Below, piece by piece: positions 5,371 to 12,466 of a stretch of 25,558 nucleotides of DNA. The notes beneath the pieces are model-generated. The model was not told the origin of the DNA. It did not search any database and was given only the letters and a program-made list of their open reading frames with translations. Where the stretch lies: the NCBI GenBank assembly GCA_964567125.1, contig CAZMLC010000038.1:1-25558 (forward strand), given 5' to 3'. Origin of the DNA: CAZMLC01 sp964567125. Lineage in GTDB: Bacteria > Verrucomicrobiota > Kiritimatiellia > RFP12 > UBA1067. Position numbers and translations under genes: made by a program. Positions within the stretch are counted from its first letter, which is position 1. Every line of letters starts with the position of its first letter.

Positions 5371-8300
5371 TTAGCGCAGCGTGGGCTGGACGATTTCGCC
5401 GCGGAGCTGCGCGTGGCCGCCTTCGCGTTCATAGACGCCGTAGAACTGGCAGACGGAGTCAAGCCAGAGGACAATGCGCTGGCGTTCATCGTCCGTCAAC
5501 TGGACGTTGTGGTGATTGCTGAGCAGCGGATAGAGTTTTGAGGCGCGGGCCCCGAATTCTCCGGGAATGGTGCGATAGAATTTGGGACTGTTCCAGTCGT
5601 TCTTTGCGCCGTATGAGGTGAAGCCGTAGGGAAGCAGGCTGATGTACGATGCGAAATAGGAGGTCGGGCGGTTCATCCAGCCGTGCGACGGGAAGGGTTG
5701 CACCTCGCGATCTAAACGCGGGGGAAGGCGCTTGGACGCGGGATTCTTTGCACGATAGTCCGTATGGCACTGTACGCATTTGGCCTCCAGGACCGGCTGG
5801 ACGAGCAGCGGGTAGCTGAAGGGATTCGAGCCTGTCGGTCCGGGCGCAATGGTCGACGGTTTCCGTTTCATGGCCAGCGGCGTTGTCTTGGGTGAGGGCT
5901 GGGCATTGCCTTTGGGTTCGTGGCAGCCCTGGCAGGAGAGCTGTTCGCCGGGGACGAGAGCGGTCGCGGAGCGCATGGATTGCACCGCGCAACCCTTTTC
6001 ATCGATGGCTTGGAAGAAGAGTTCCACGCCCGAAGGCGCGACGAAATGGACGCTGCCGTCGCTTTCAACAGGGACTGTGCCGAGCAGGGCGCGGGCGAGA
6101 TTGATCGAGTCGTAGCCTTCGGGGATCTGCATGCCGATGTTGTGCGGCGTCTCCTCGGATGAAACGGAGAGCGGATAGAGCTGCCAGATCCTGAGCGTCT
6201 TGATTCTGGTGCCATCCTTGGGCCAGGGCAGCAGGCTCTGGTAGATGTCGGCGATGGTCACGGTGCCGGTGCCGCGCGCTTCCGCCTGCCAATCGGCGGG
6301 CTTACGTTGATCCGCGCGGACTGCAGGGAAGCGCTGTTCCGGAATGATGGGCGGACGCGGCGTGGCGCGCAGCGGAATGGGGTTGAGGCAGGCGATCTTC
6401 GGGTCGCGGTAGATCAGCTCCTTGTTGCCGAAGCGGTCGACGAGATAGAGTCCGAAAATATGGCGCTTGGCTACGGATTTGACTTCGACCGGCGCGTAGG
6501 CGGCGAGAAAATAGCCGTCGCTCAAGGGCCAGGCCGTGCCGTAACTCTGCGAACCTTTCTGACTTTCGGGGAAGCCGACATCGGGTGTCAGCCGTTTGAC
6601 GGGGCCCATGGCGTCGTCGTCCGCGCAGCGCGGATCGACGATCACGAGCGAACCAAAGGCTTGTCCATGATGGGGCGCCGCGGTTGAGACGAAGCAGTGC
6701 GAATTGGGAATCGGGCGGGTATCGAGTTCCATGTCCGCGCGTTGGTAGCGGTAGGAGTAATTGCCGTGGACCGGACGCGGATTGCGTCCATCCGGCGTGG
6801 TGATCCAGGGATGGTGCGCAGTACAGCCATGGCGATCCACATAATCCCAGCGCGTCCAGAGGAGCATGCCGTCGTGCGTGATCGCCGGGGACCATTCGTT
6901 GGTTTCGTGGAAGCTGAGGCAGCGGATATCGGAGCCATCCGGCAGCATGTCGAAGAGCGTGAAGTTGGGACATTTGCGTCCGCAACGCAGATAGCCGCCG
7001 CGGCGTTCGGAGATGAAGGCGATACGGCCAGCGGGTGTGAAACAGGGATAGAAATCATTAAAGGTGCCATCCGTGAGCTGGCGGAGATTGGTGCCATCGC
7101 GCTGGACGGTGAAGAGGTGGTAGCAGAAGCCGCGATCCCAGTGGCCGTTATTGGCGTGATCGAGATGCGAACGGTGCGCGCGTGACCCTTCGGCTGCAAC
7201 GTAGGCGAAGGCGATGGTGTTCGCGTCGTAGCTGATTGCGGGCGTGACAATGGAGCCGCCGCCTGCATCCGGTTTGTTGCGTTCGCCAAAAGTAAGGCTT
7301 GGCTGTTTGTCGAGCAGGTTCCGCACCGCGGGCGTTGCGCCAAAGGGATTCGTGAGGACAAACAAGCCGCCGCCTGCGTGCTGCTGCTGGCCGTAGAACT
7401 GGTCGCAGCAATGCTCCATGACTTTGGAGAGGTCGCGCTTGATGAAGAGCAGTTCGGAGAAGTCGAGCAGGGGGTTGGCAAAGGCGATGGTGCGGCGCAG
7501 CGCGAGCAGTTCGGCAAAACGCGCTTTGCGGTCGCTCAGATCAGCGAGGGCAAATGCGGTCAGGGCTGCGCGCTGCTGCGCAAAGGCGGCCGGCGTTCCG
7601 ATGCGTTCGAGGTCCGTGAGTAGAGCCTGCGTGCGGCGCAGCAGGACATCGAGCGGATCGCGATCCGCGTCGAGGATGAGCGCCTGCGCATCGTAGGTTT
7701 CCGGTGCGAAGCGCGCGAACCGTTCGCGCTGCGTCAGGTCATACGCGAGTGTCTTCCATTGGCGTTCGATTTCGTCGGAAGGCAGCGACACGCCCGGGGC
7801 CGCGGGGTCGGTCCACGTCACGAGCGGCGCTTCCTGAGGCAGATCGCGCTGTTCCGCGTAGTCGGCGATGGCCCACTTGGCGGAAAGGTAGCGCTCGACG
7901 CTCAGCATCTCATTCGTGGTGAGCGGCGTGGTGAAGAGGATCAGTTCGCTGAAACGGAAGCCGCCTGCGCGTGAGGGCATGCTGCGGTCGCAGCTCAGCG
8001 TATTGGCGGCAACAGGCGCGGGCACGGAAAGTGAAACGAGCGCGCGCGATTCCGGAAGCGTGGTGGTGAGGCCGTCGACGCGGCGGCCATTGAGGAAGGT
8101 TGCGCCTGCAAGAATCGTGGGAGAGGTATAGCGTTGGTCCCACAGCTCACCGGTCTGCATGTTGCGGTGGAAATCGTAGGTTCGCGCGCTGCGGCCGAGC
8201 AGGAAGAGCGCGGGGTTCTGCGTTTGGATGACCCAGAAGGCGGCGACGATGTTGGTCGTGTCGGGGAAGGTCAGCCAGCGCTGTGCGGGGATTTCGAGGC

Positions 8301-8544
8301 TGGGCTGCTGTGCGACGTGCTGAAGGCAGGTTGCGTCCAGCGGCTGGTTGGCCTGCGCAATGCGGGTTGCATTCCGCGGATCGCAGAGTCCTGTAACGCG
8401 GCCATCCGACCAGCGGATGCAGTTCGTCTGACTGATGTCGAGCCAAAACGAAGCGCGTTCGCGAACAACGCTGGGCGGTGTCGCGAACGCGCGTGCTGCG
8501 AGGGAGAGGCTGATGAAAACGAGGATAAAACTGCGTGTTTTCAT
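5371..8544 (-). CDS. Hydrazine synthase alpha (HzsA)-like multidomain di-haem c-type cytochrome
   Basis: About 1057 residues (1064 if counted from the ATG at 8565). I prefer the ATG at 8544 because it starts a clean signal peptide (M-K-T-R-S-F-I-L-V-F) and GGGAG lies 9 bases upstream. The upstream DUF1015 stop overlaps the 8565 ATG (TAATG). Numbering from 8565, residues 40-240 resemble a LamG-like sandwich. About 375-400 holds the C-C-D-Q-F-Y-G and G-G-G-L-F-V-L motif of HzsA-type proteins. Residues 430-770 look like TolB/PD40-type propeller repeats (L-F-T-V-Q-R-D-G-T-N-L-R-Q-L-T-D-G). Two haem motifs follow: C-Q-G-C-H at 878-882 and C-V-Q-C-H at 930-934. Anammox HzsA makes hydrazine, but relatives are widespread in PVC bacteria that do not. 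The role here is unknown, presumably a periplasmic redox enzyme. Confidence 0.75.
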   Translation of the reverse strand: MKTRSFILVFISLSLAARAFATPPSVVRERASFWLDISQTNCIRWSDGRVTGLCDPRNATRIAQANQPLDATCLQHVAQQPSLEIPAQRWLTFPDTTNIVAAFWVIQTQNPALFLLGRSARTYDFHRNMQTGELWDQRYTSPTILAGATFLNGRRVDGLTTTLPESRALVSLSVPAPVAANTLSCDRSMPSRAGGFRFSELILFTTPLTTNEMLSVERYLSAKWAIADYAEQRDLPQEAPLVTWTDPAAPGVSLPSDEIERQWKTLAYDLTQRERFARFAPETYDAQALILDADRDPLDVLLRRTQALLTDLERIGTPAAFAQQRAALTAFALADLSDRKARFAELLALRRTIAFANPLLDFSELLFIKRDLSKVMEHCCDQFYGQQQHAGGGLFVLTNPFGATPAVRNLLDKQPSLTFGERNKPDAGGGSIVTPAISYDANTIAFAYVAAEGSRAHRSHLDHANNGHWDRGFCYHLFTVQRDGTNLRQLTDGTFNDFYPCFTPAGRIAFISERRGGYLRCGRKCPNFTLFDMLPDGSDIRCLSFHETNEWSPAITHDGMLLWTRWDYVDRHGCTAHHPWITTPDGRNPRPVHGNYSYRYQRADMELDTRPIPNSHCFVSTAAPHHGQAFGSLVIVDPRCADDDAMGPVKRLTPDVGFPESQKGSQSYGTAWPLSDGYFLAAYAPVEVKSVAKRHIFGLYLVDRFGNKELIYRDPKIACLNPIPLRATPRPPIIPEQRFPAVRADQRKPADWQAEARGTGTVTIADIYQSLLPWPKDGTRIKTLRIWQLYPLSVSSEETPHNIGMQIPEGYDSINLARALLGTVPVESDGSVHFVAPSGVELFFQAIDEKGCAVQSMRSATALVPGEQLSCQGCHEPKGNAQPSPKTTPLAMKRKPSTIAPGPTGSNPFSYPLLVQPVLEAKCVQCHTDYRAKNPASKRLPPRLDREVQPFPSHGWMNRPTSYFASYISLLPYGFTSYGAKNDWNSPKFYRTIPGEFGARASKLYPLLSNHHNVQLTDDERQRIVLWLDSVCQFYGVYEREGGHAQLRGEIVQPTLR

Positions 8545-8564
8545 AGCCATAAACTCCCTGTGCA

Positions 8565-9785
8565 TTAATCGAGGGTGTGAACCAGAAGCCCGGAACGGAG
8601 TTTCGGTTCAAACCAGGTGCTCTTCGGCGGCATGATCTGGTTGGCATCCGCGATGTCCATCATCTGCGCGACCGTGACGGGGAACATCGAGAAGGCGACT
8701 GCATCGCGTTTGCTGTCGACCCGCTTGATCAGTTCAGCCGTGCCGCGGATACCGCCGATGAATGAAATGCGCATGTTGGTGCGAGGATCATCGATGCCGA
8801 GAACCGGCGCGAGCAGGCGATCCTGAAGCACGCTGACGTCCAGACGGCCGACAGGGTCCGCTTCAAATTCATCCCACGACAGTTTATACCATGAACCGGC
8901 CAGATACATGCAGACTTCGCGCGCCTGATGAGGGGTCGGACTGGTCGTAGGCTCAACCTTGAAGATCTTGCCGACTTTTTTCAGGAACGCGTCTTCGCTC
9001 AGCCCGTTCAAATCAACGACGCACCGGTTATACGGCAGGATTTGCAGCTGGGTCTCAGGGAAGAGAACCGCGAGGAACCAGTTGTACTCTTCAGCGCCGG
9101 TGTGAGCCGGATTGGCTTCACGGCGCTGCTTGCCTGCGCGGAACGAGGCTGCGGCGCGGTGGTGACCGTCTGCGATGTAGGCGACAGGCACAGCGTTGAA
9201 GGCCTTGACCCATTCCGCGGTGTCTCCCTCCACGTTCCAGACGGTATGACGGATATTGTCAGGCGAGACAAAGTCATAGAGAGGGTCGCGCTTTTGCGTC
9301 TCTGCCACGAGGGTATCCACGGCTTTCGAGTCGCGGTACGTCAGAAAGACAGGACCTGAATTCGCATTCAGTTCGAGGCAGTGGCGCGTCCGGTCATCTT
9401 CCTTGTCCTTGCGCGTCTTTTCATGCTTGCGGATGATGTCGTTGGCATAGTCATCGATGTTGCAGCAGGCCACCACGCCGGTCTGGCTGTGCATACCCAT
9501 GACTTGACGGTAGACGTACAGCTTTTCGTGCCGTTCGCGGATTAAGACCCCGCGGGTCTGGAGGTCCTTGAAGGCTTTGACTCCCTGAGCATAAACCTGA
9601 TCATCGTGAATATCCACGGAATCGGGGAGATCGATTTCAGGACGCGAAACATGGAGAAAACTGTCCGGGTTATTGGCTGCGAGAAGGCGCGCTTCCGCAG
9701 TATCAACAACGTCGTAAGGCACGGAGGCCAGTGCTTTTGCTTTTCCAGCAATCGGGCGTAGGGCAGCGAAGGGTTTCACTTTCAT
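8565..9785 (-). CDS. DUF1015 family protein
   Basis: 406 residues, the usual length for this family. The hallmark Y-I-A-D-G-H-H-R motif lies near residue 205, and the N-terminal V-K-P-F-A-A-L-R-P-I with S-V-P-Y-D-V-V fits the family start. No signal peptide or membrane segment, so cytoplasmic. The biochemical function is not established; in several genomes DUF1015 genes sit near serine-biosynthesis genes, but none is present here. The ATG at 9785 has CAGGAG about 8 bases upstream. Its stop (TAA) overlaps the first possible ATG of the HzsA-like gene, so the two are probably co-transcribed and possibly coupled. A strong terminator hairpin directly upstream separates it from the surface-repeat gene. 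I see no convincing promoter of its own between the two, so it may depend on read-through. Confidence 0.85.
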   Translation of the reverse strand: MKVKPFAALRPIAGKAKALASVPYDVVDTAEARLLAANNPDSFLHVSRPEIDLPDSVDIHDDQVYAQGVKAFKDLQTRGVLIRERHEKLYVYRQVMGMHSQTGVVACCNIDDYANDIIRKHEKTRKDKEDDRTRHCLELNANSGPVFLTYRDSKAVDTLVAETQKRDPLYDFVSPDNIRHTVWNVEGDTAEWVKAFNAVPVAYIADGHHRAAASFRAGKQRREANPAHTGAEEYNWFLAVLFPETQLQILPYNRCVVDLNGLSEDAFLKKVGKIFKVEPTTSPTPHQAREVCMYLAGSWYKLSWDEFEADPVGRLDVSVLQDRLLAPVLGIDDPRTNMRISFIGGIRGTAELIKRVDSKRDAVAFSMFPVTVAQMMDIADANQIMPPKSTWFEPKLRSGLLVHTLD

Positions 9786-9804
9786 ATTTTGTCTCCTGAA
9801 TAAA

Positions 9805-9835
9805 AACCCCGCGTCCGACTATCGGATGCGGGGAA
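9805..9835 (-). terminator. Rho-independent terminator between the surface-repeat gene and the DUF1015 gene
   Basis: The arms CCCCGCATCCG and CGGACGCGGGG form an 11-bp stem (one G-T wobble) with a 5-base loop. Read on the minus strand it is followed by TTTTTATT. It lies 25 bases after the stop at 9860 and just ahead of the DUF1015 ribosome binding site. Confidence 0.8.
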
Positions 9836-9859
9836 ATTGAAGTATCACTATTCGTCTGA

Positions 9860-10387
9860 CTAGTAAATACCGATATTGATCCCCGGGAAGAACGGCACGC
9901 GACTGTTGCGGATGACGTTAATCAATCCGACTTGGAGTCCGCGATGATCCTCGGCGCGATTGATCACGCCAACCTGCAAACCATTGCAATAATCGACGAT
10001 GTTGACCAGTCCGGCTTCGATGCCGTAGAAAACCTGCGATTCATTCCAAAGGCCTGTCTGGAGTCCAGCCGCTTCACCTTGTCCCGCGGAGTTGTAGAAA
10101 CCGATCTGCCAGCCAGCCAGATCATCTTCAACCGCGTTGCGGAGCAGGTTCAATTGCAGACCATTGAAATAACGATTGCGGCCGATAAAACCGAGGTCGA
10201 GGCCGGTCATGTTTTCGCAGTAACCTTCAACAATGTTGAAACGGAGGCCAACGATATCCACGCTTTCAGAGTCATTCAGCGCAATAAAAGCAGGCCAGTA
10301 AACGCCTTCGCCTTTCTTCTCTTGCTGCGCATGCACGCATGCAACGGTCAACCCTGCCAAGACTAAGCCACGTAAAAGATTCTTCAT
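9860..10387 (-). CDS. LA_2272-like surface-repeat protein, paralogue of 24900-25424
   Basis: 175 residues from the ATG at 10387, which has GAGGG 6 bases upstream and starts a signal peptide (M-K-N-L-L-R-G-L-V-L-A-G-L-T-V-A). Longer readings begin at a TTG (10426) and lack the signal at the start. After the signal comes W-P-A-F-I-A-L-N-D, then about six units of roughly 20 residues built on G-L-Q-(V/I)-G-(L/V)-(I/V)-N (for example G-L-Q-V-G-V-I-N and G-L-Q-V-G-L-I-N). It ends with F-P-G-I-N-I-G-I-Y. These repeats match what is annotated as LA_2272-type surface repeats, predicted beta-solenoid or beta-barrel envelope proteins of unknown role. It is a monocistronic unit by promoter (10481-10453) and terminator. 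Confidence 0.75.
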   Translation of the reverse strand: MKNLLRGLVLAGLTVACVHAQQEKKGEGVYWPAFIALNDSESVDIVGLRFNIVEGYCENMTGLDLGFIGRNRYFNGLQLNLLRNAVEDDLAGWQIGFYNSAGQGEAAGLQTGLWNESQVFYGIEAGLVNIVDYCNGLQVGVINRAEDHRGLQVGLINVIRNSRVPFFPGINIGIY

Positions 10388-10452
10388 TACAACCCTCGTC
10401 GAACTGTTTAGCCGGTCTGTTATCAACCAAGCTGTTTTGATGATTTGTACTT

Positions 10453-10481
10453 ACTATACTGAATCTTCTCATAATAGGCAA
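10453..10481 (-). promoter_or_regulatory. Sigma70 promoter of the surface-repeat gene
   Basis: On the minus strand TTGCCT (10481-10476), 17 bases, TATAGT (10458-10453; 5/6 match to TATAAT). It is followed by a leader of about 60 bases to the ATG at 10387. Confidence 0.6.
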
Positions 10482-10559
10482 ATGATATATTTTGCCTTTC
10501 TCTTTTTTTTGAAATTCAACCGGTCACGGTTGCTGATTGCGGAAATTTCATCCCAGGAT

Positions 10560-11828
10560 TCAGCTGACCGTGTTGTAGACCAGTTTTCCCTGTGCGATCG
10601 TCAGGAGTGCGCGCGCCGGGAGCGTCCATCCTTCAAAGGGGGTGTTGCGCGCGAGCGAATGGAAGCGTTGGGATTGGACGGTCCAGGGCGTGTAGGTGTC
10701 GATCAGGACCAGATCCGCGATTTCGCCCGCTGCGAGGCTCGGCAACGGAAGCCCGAGCACCTCGGCAGGTCCAAGGGTCCAGCGCCGGATCCACTGGTCG
10801 ACCGCCATTTTCTCTTCGATGACCATGACCTTGTAGGTGATCCCGATGGCGGTTTCGAGGCCAATCACGCCGAAGGGGGCGTGACGGAAGCCGCGCGCCT
10901 TGCTTTCGGCGGTATGCGGCGCATGATCCGTGGCGAAAAGCTGGAGCGTGTTGTCGAGCACGGCCGCACGAATGGCGCGGATATCCTCGCGGGTGCCCAG
11001 CGGCGGGTTCATCTTCCAGTTCGGATCATCGCCGGGAATCTCCTCCGCAGCGCAGGCAAGGTGGTGCGGCGAGGCCTCAGCTGTGACGGGGAGCCCTTCG
11101 GCTTGTGCCGCGCGAATCAAGGCAACGGCGCCTGCGGTCGAGAGGTGCTGGATGACGAGCCTGCAGCCTGTTTCGCGGCAGAGCGCGATATCGCGGCGCA
11201 CCGCTTCGATTTCAGCTTCGGCGGGAAAGATCGGCAGCCCGAGCGTACGGGCGGCAGGGCAGTCGCGGATCACGCCGTCCTTGGCCAGCGTCGGAACCAC
11301 CGCATGATCAAAAATTGTCCGGTTGAGCGTTTTGGCTGCGCGCATGGCGGCGCGCATGAGCGCATCGGTCGCGACGTACGAGCCGTCATCGGTAAAACAG
11401 GAGGCGCCATGTTCCGCCAGCGTTTTGAGCTCCGCGAGCGTTTCGCCGCGGCGGCCCTGCGTGATGCAGGCGGAGGGCAGGATGCTGACGGGAAGCGTCG
11501 CGTCGAACCGCTGCGTTTCAAGCCAGGCGACGCTGTCGCCCGCAGGCGACGTGTTCGGCATGGTCACCACGTGGGTGAAGCCAGCGGCCGCGGCCGCGGC
11601 TGCACCGGTTTTGCGCGTCTCCGCTACGGGGTTGCCAGGATCGCGGAAATGGACGTGCGTATCCCAGAAGCCGGGGGCGGCGATCAATCCAGTCGCCTCG
11701 ACCACGTGCGGGGTAAAGGGACTGCCCAAGGGCTGGATGACGCCCTCGCGGATCACGAGATCAGTCGTGATATCGACGGCGTGGAGCGGATCGATCAAGC
11801 GGACATTTTTAAACGTAATTGAAATCAT
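10560..11828 (-). CDS. pyrC: Dihydroorotase
   Basis: 422 residues. It catalyses reversible cyclisation of N-carbamoyl-aspartate to dihydroorotate in pyrimidine synthesis (cytoplasm). Type I dihydroorotase signatures are all present: D-T-H-V-H-F-R-D-P-G with the metal-binding H58 and H60, M-P-N-T, C-F-T-D-D-G, Q-H-L-S-T-A, A-S-P-H-H, W-K-M-N-P-P-L and A-T-D-H-A-P-H with the catalytic D301. No key residue seems missing, so it should be active rather than a pseudo-dihydroorotase partner of PyrB. The ATG at 11828 overlaps the coaB stop by 4 bp (ATGA), implying translational coupling. It is the last gene of the permease-GHL10-coaB-pyrC unit. No clear terminator follows; a CAACCG-TGAC-CGGTTG hairpin downstream lacks a T run on this strand. 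Confidence 0.92.
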   Translation of the reverse strand: MISITFKNVRLIDPLHAVDITTDLVIREGVIQPLGSPFTPHVVEATGLIAAPGFWDTHVHFRDPGNPVAETRKTGAAAAAAAGFTHVVTMPNTSPAGDSVAWLETQRFDATLPVSILPSACITQGRRGETLAELKTLAEHGASCFTDDGSYVATDALMRAAMRAAKTLNRTIFDHAVVPTLAKDGVIRDCPAARTLGLPIFPAEAEIEAVRRDIALCRETGCRLVIQHLSTAGAVALIRAAQAEGLPVTAEASPHHLACAAEEIPGDDPNWKMNPPLGTREDIRAIRAAVLDNTLQLFATDHAPHTAESKARGFRHAPFGVIGLETAIGITYKVMVIEEKMAVDQWIRRWTLGPAEVLGLPLPSLAAGEIADLVLIDTYTPWTVQSQRFHSLARNTPFEGWTLPARALLTIAQGKLVYNTVS

Positions 11829-12466
11829 GGATTCTGGCTCGTATACAGGTTTTCAAGGGTTGTGATTAAGGCAAGGCCCACATCGTGCTTAGACATCAGC
11901 GGCAGCGCGGTGCACTGCGCTGCTGTCAGAAATTGGACGCGATTGGTGTCGACGGCGAAACCGGCTCCCGGCTGCGTCACGTCGTTCGCGACGATGAGGT
12001 CGAGCCCCTTGGCTTGCAATTTGCGTTGGGCTTCCGCACGCGGATCCCCGGTCTCCGCGGCGAAGCCGACAAAGAGACGCGACCCTTTCAGCGGCGCAAT
12101 GGTCTTCAGGATGTCAGGGTTCGGCTCCAGCTGCAACGTGGCGGACATCGCCTCTTTTTTCAATTTGACGGTTGCGGTCTGTGCCGGACGCCAATCCGCA
12201 ACGGCCGCGGACATGATGAGCACGTCGTGACGGGGCAGGTGCTCCGTGACAGCGGCGAGCATATCGCGGGCGCTGACGACGTCGATGCGTGTAACGCCTG
12301 CAGGGGTCGGCAAGGTAACAGGACCCGCGATCAGTGTGACTCCGTGTCCGCGCTGACGGGCGGCATCGGCAATGGCAAAGCCCATTTTACCTGTGGACCG
12401 ATTGCTGATAAAGCGGATCGGGTCGATAAATTCGCGCGTGGGACCTGCTGTGATGAGGATTTTCAT
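11825..12466 (-). CDS. coaB: Phosphopantothenate-cysteine ligase, standalone CoaB
   Basis: 213 residues, the size of a single CoaB domain. The enzyme joins cysteine to 4'-phosphopantothenate in coenzyme A synthesis. The sequence opens with I-T-A-G-P-T-R-E-F-I-D-P-I-R-F-I-S-N-R-S, then G-K-M-G. It has A-A-V-A-D-W-R-P, the V-K-L-K-K lysines, N-P-D-I-L, and G-F-A-A-E-T followed by L-I-V-A-N-D, all CoaB hallmarks. In most bacteria CoaB is fused behind CoaC (Dfp). Here the decarboxylase half is absent and the frame begins exactly at the CoaB domain. It overlaps the upstream GHL10 gene by 4 bp (ATGA) and the downstream pyrC by 4 bp, so all three are translationally linked. A separate coaC must exist elsewhere if the pathway is complete. 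Confidence 0.9.
   Translation of the reverse strand: MKILITAGPTREFIDPIRFISNRSTGKMGFAIADAARQRGHGVTLIAGPVTLPTPAGVTRIDVVSARDMLAAVTEHLPRHDVLIMSAAVADWRPAQTATVKLKKEAMSATLQLEPNPDILKTIAPLKGSRLFVGFAAETGDPRAEAQRKLQAKGLDLIVANDVTQPGAGFAVDTNRVQFLTAAQCTALPLMSKHDVGLALITTLENLYTSQNP

Noticed and set aside
10510..10540. CAACCG-TGAC-CGGTTG hairpin as a pyrC terminator
   Set aside because: The 6-bp stem is not followed by a T run on the minus strand; the A-rich stretch has the wrong polarity for pyrC.
10437..11822. 461-codon plus-strand ORF
   Set aside because: It is antisense to pyrC along its whole length, rich in Arg/Gly as expected for a shadow frame of GC-rich coding DNA, and has no recognisable domain.
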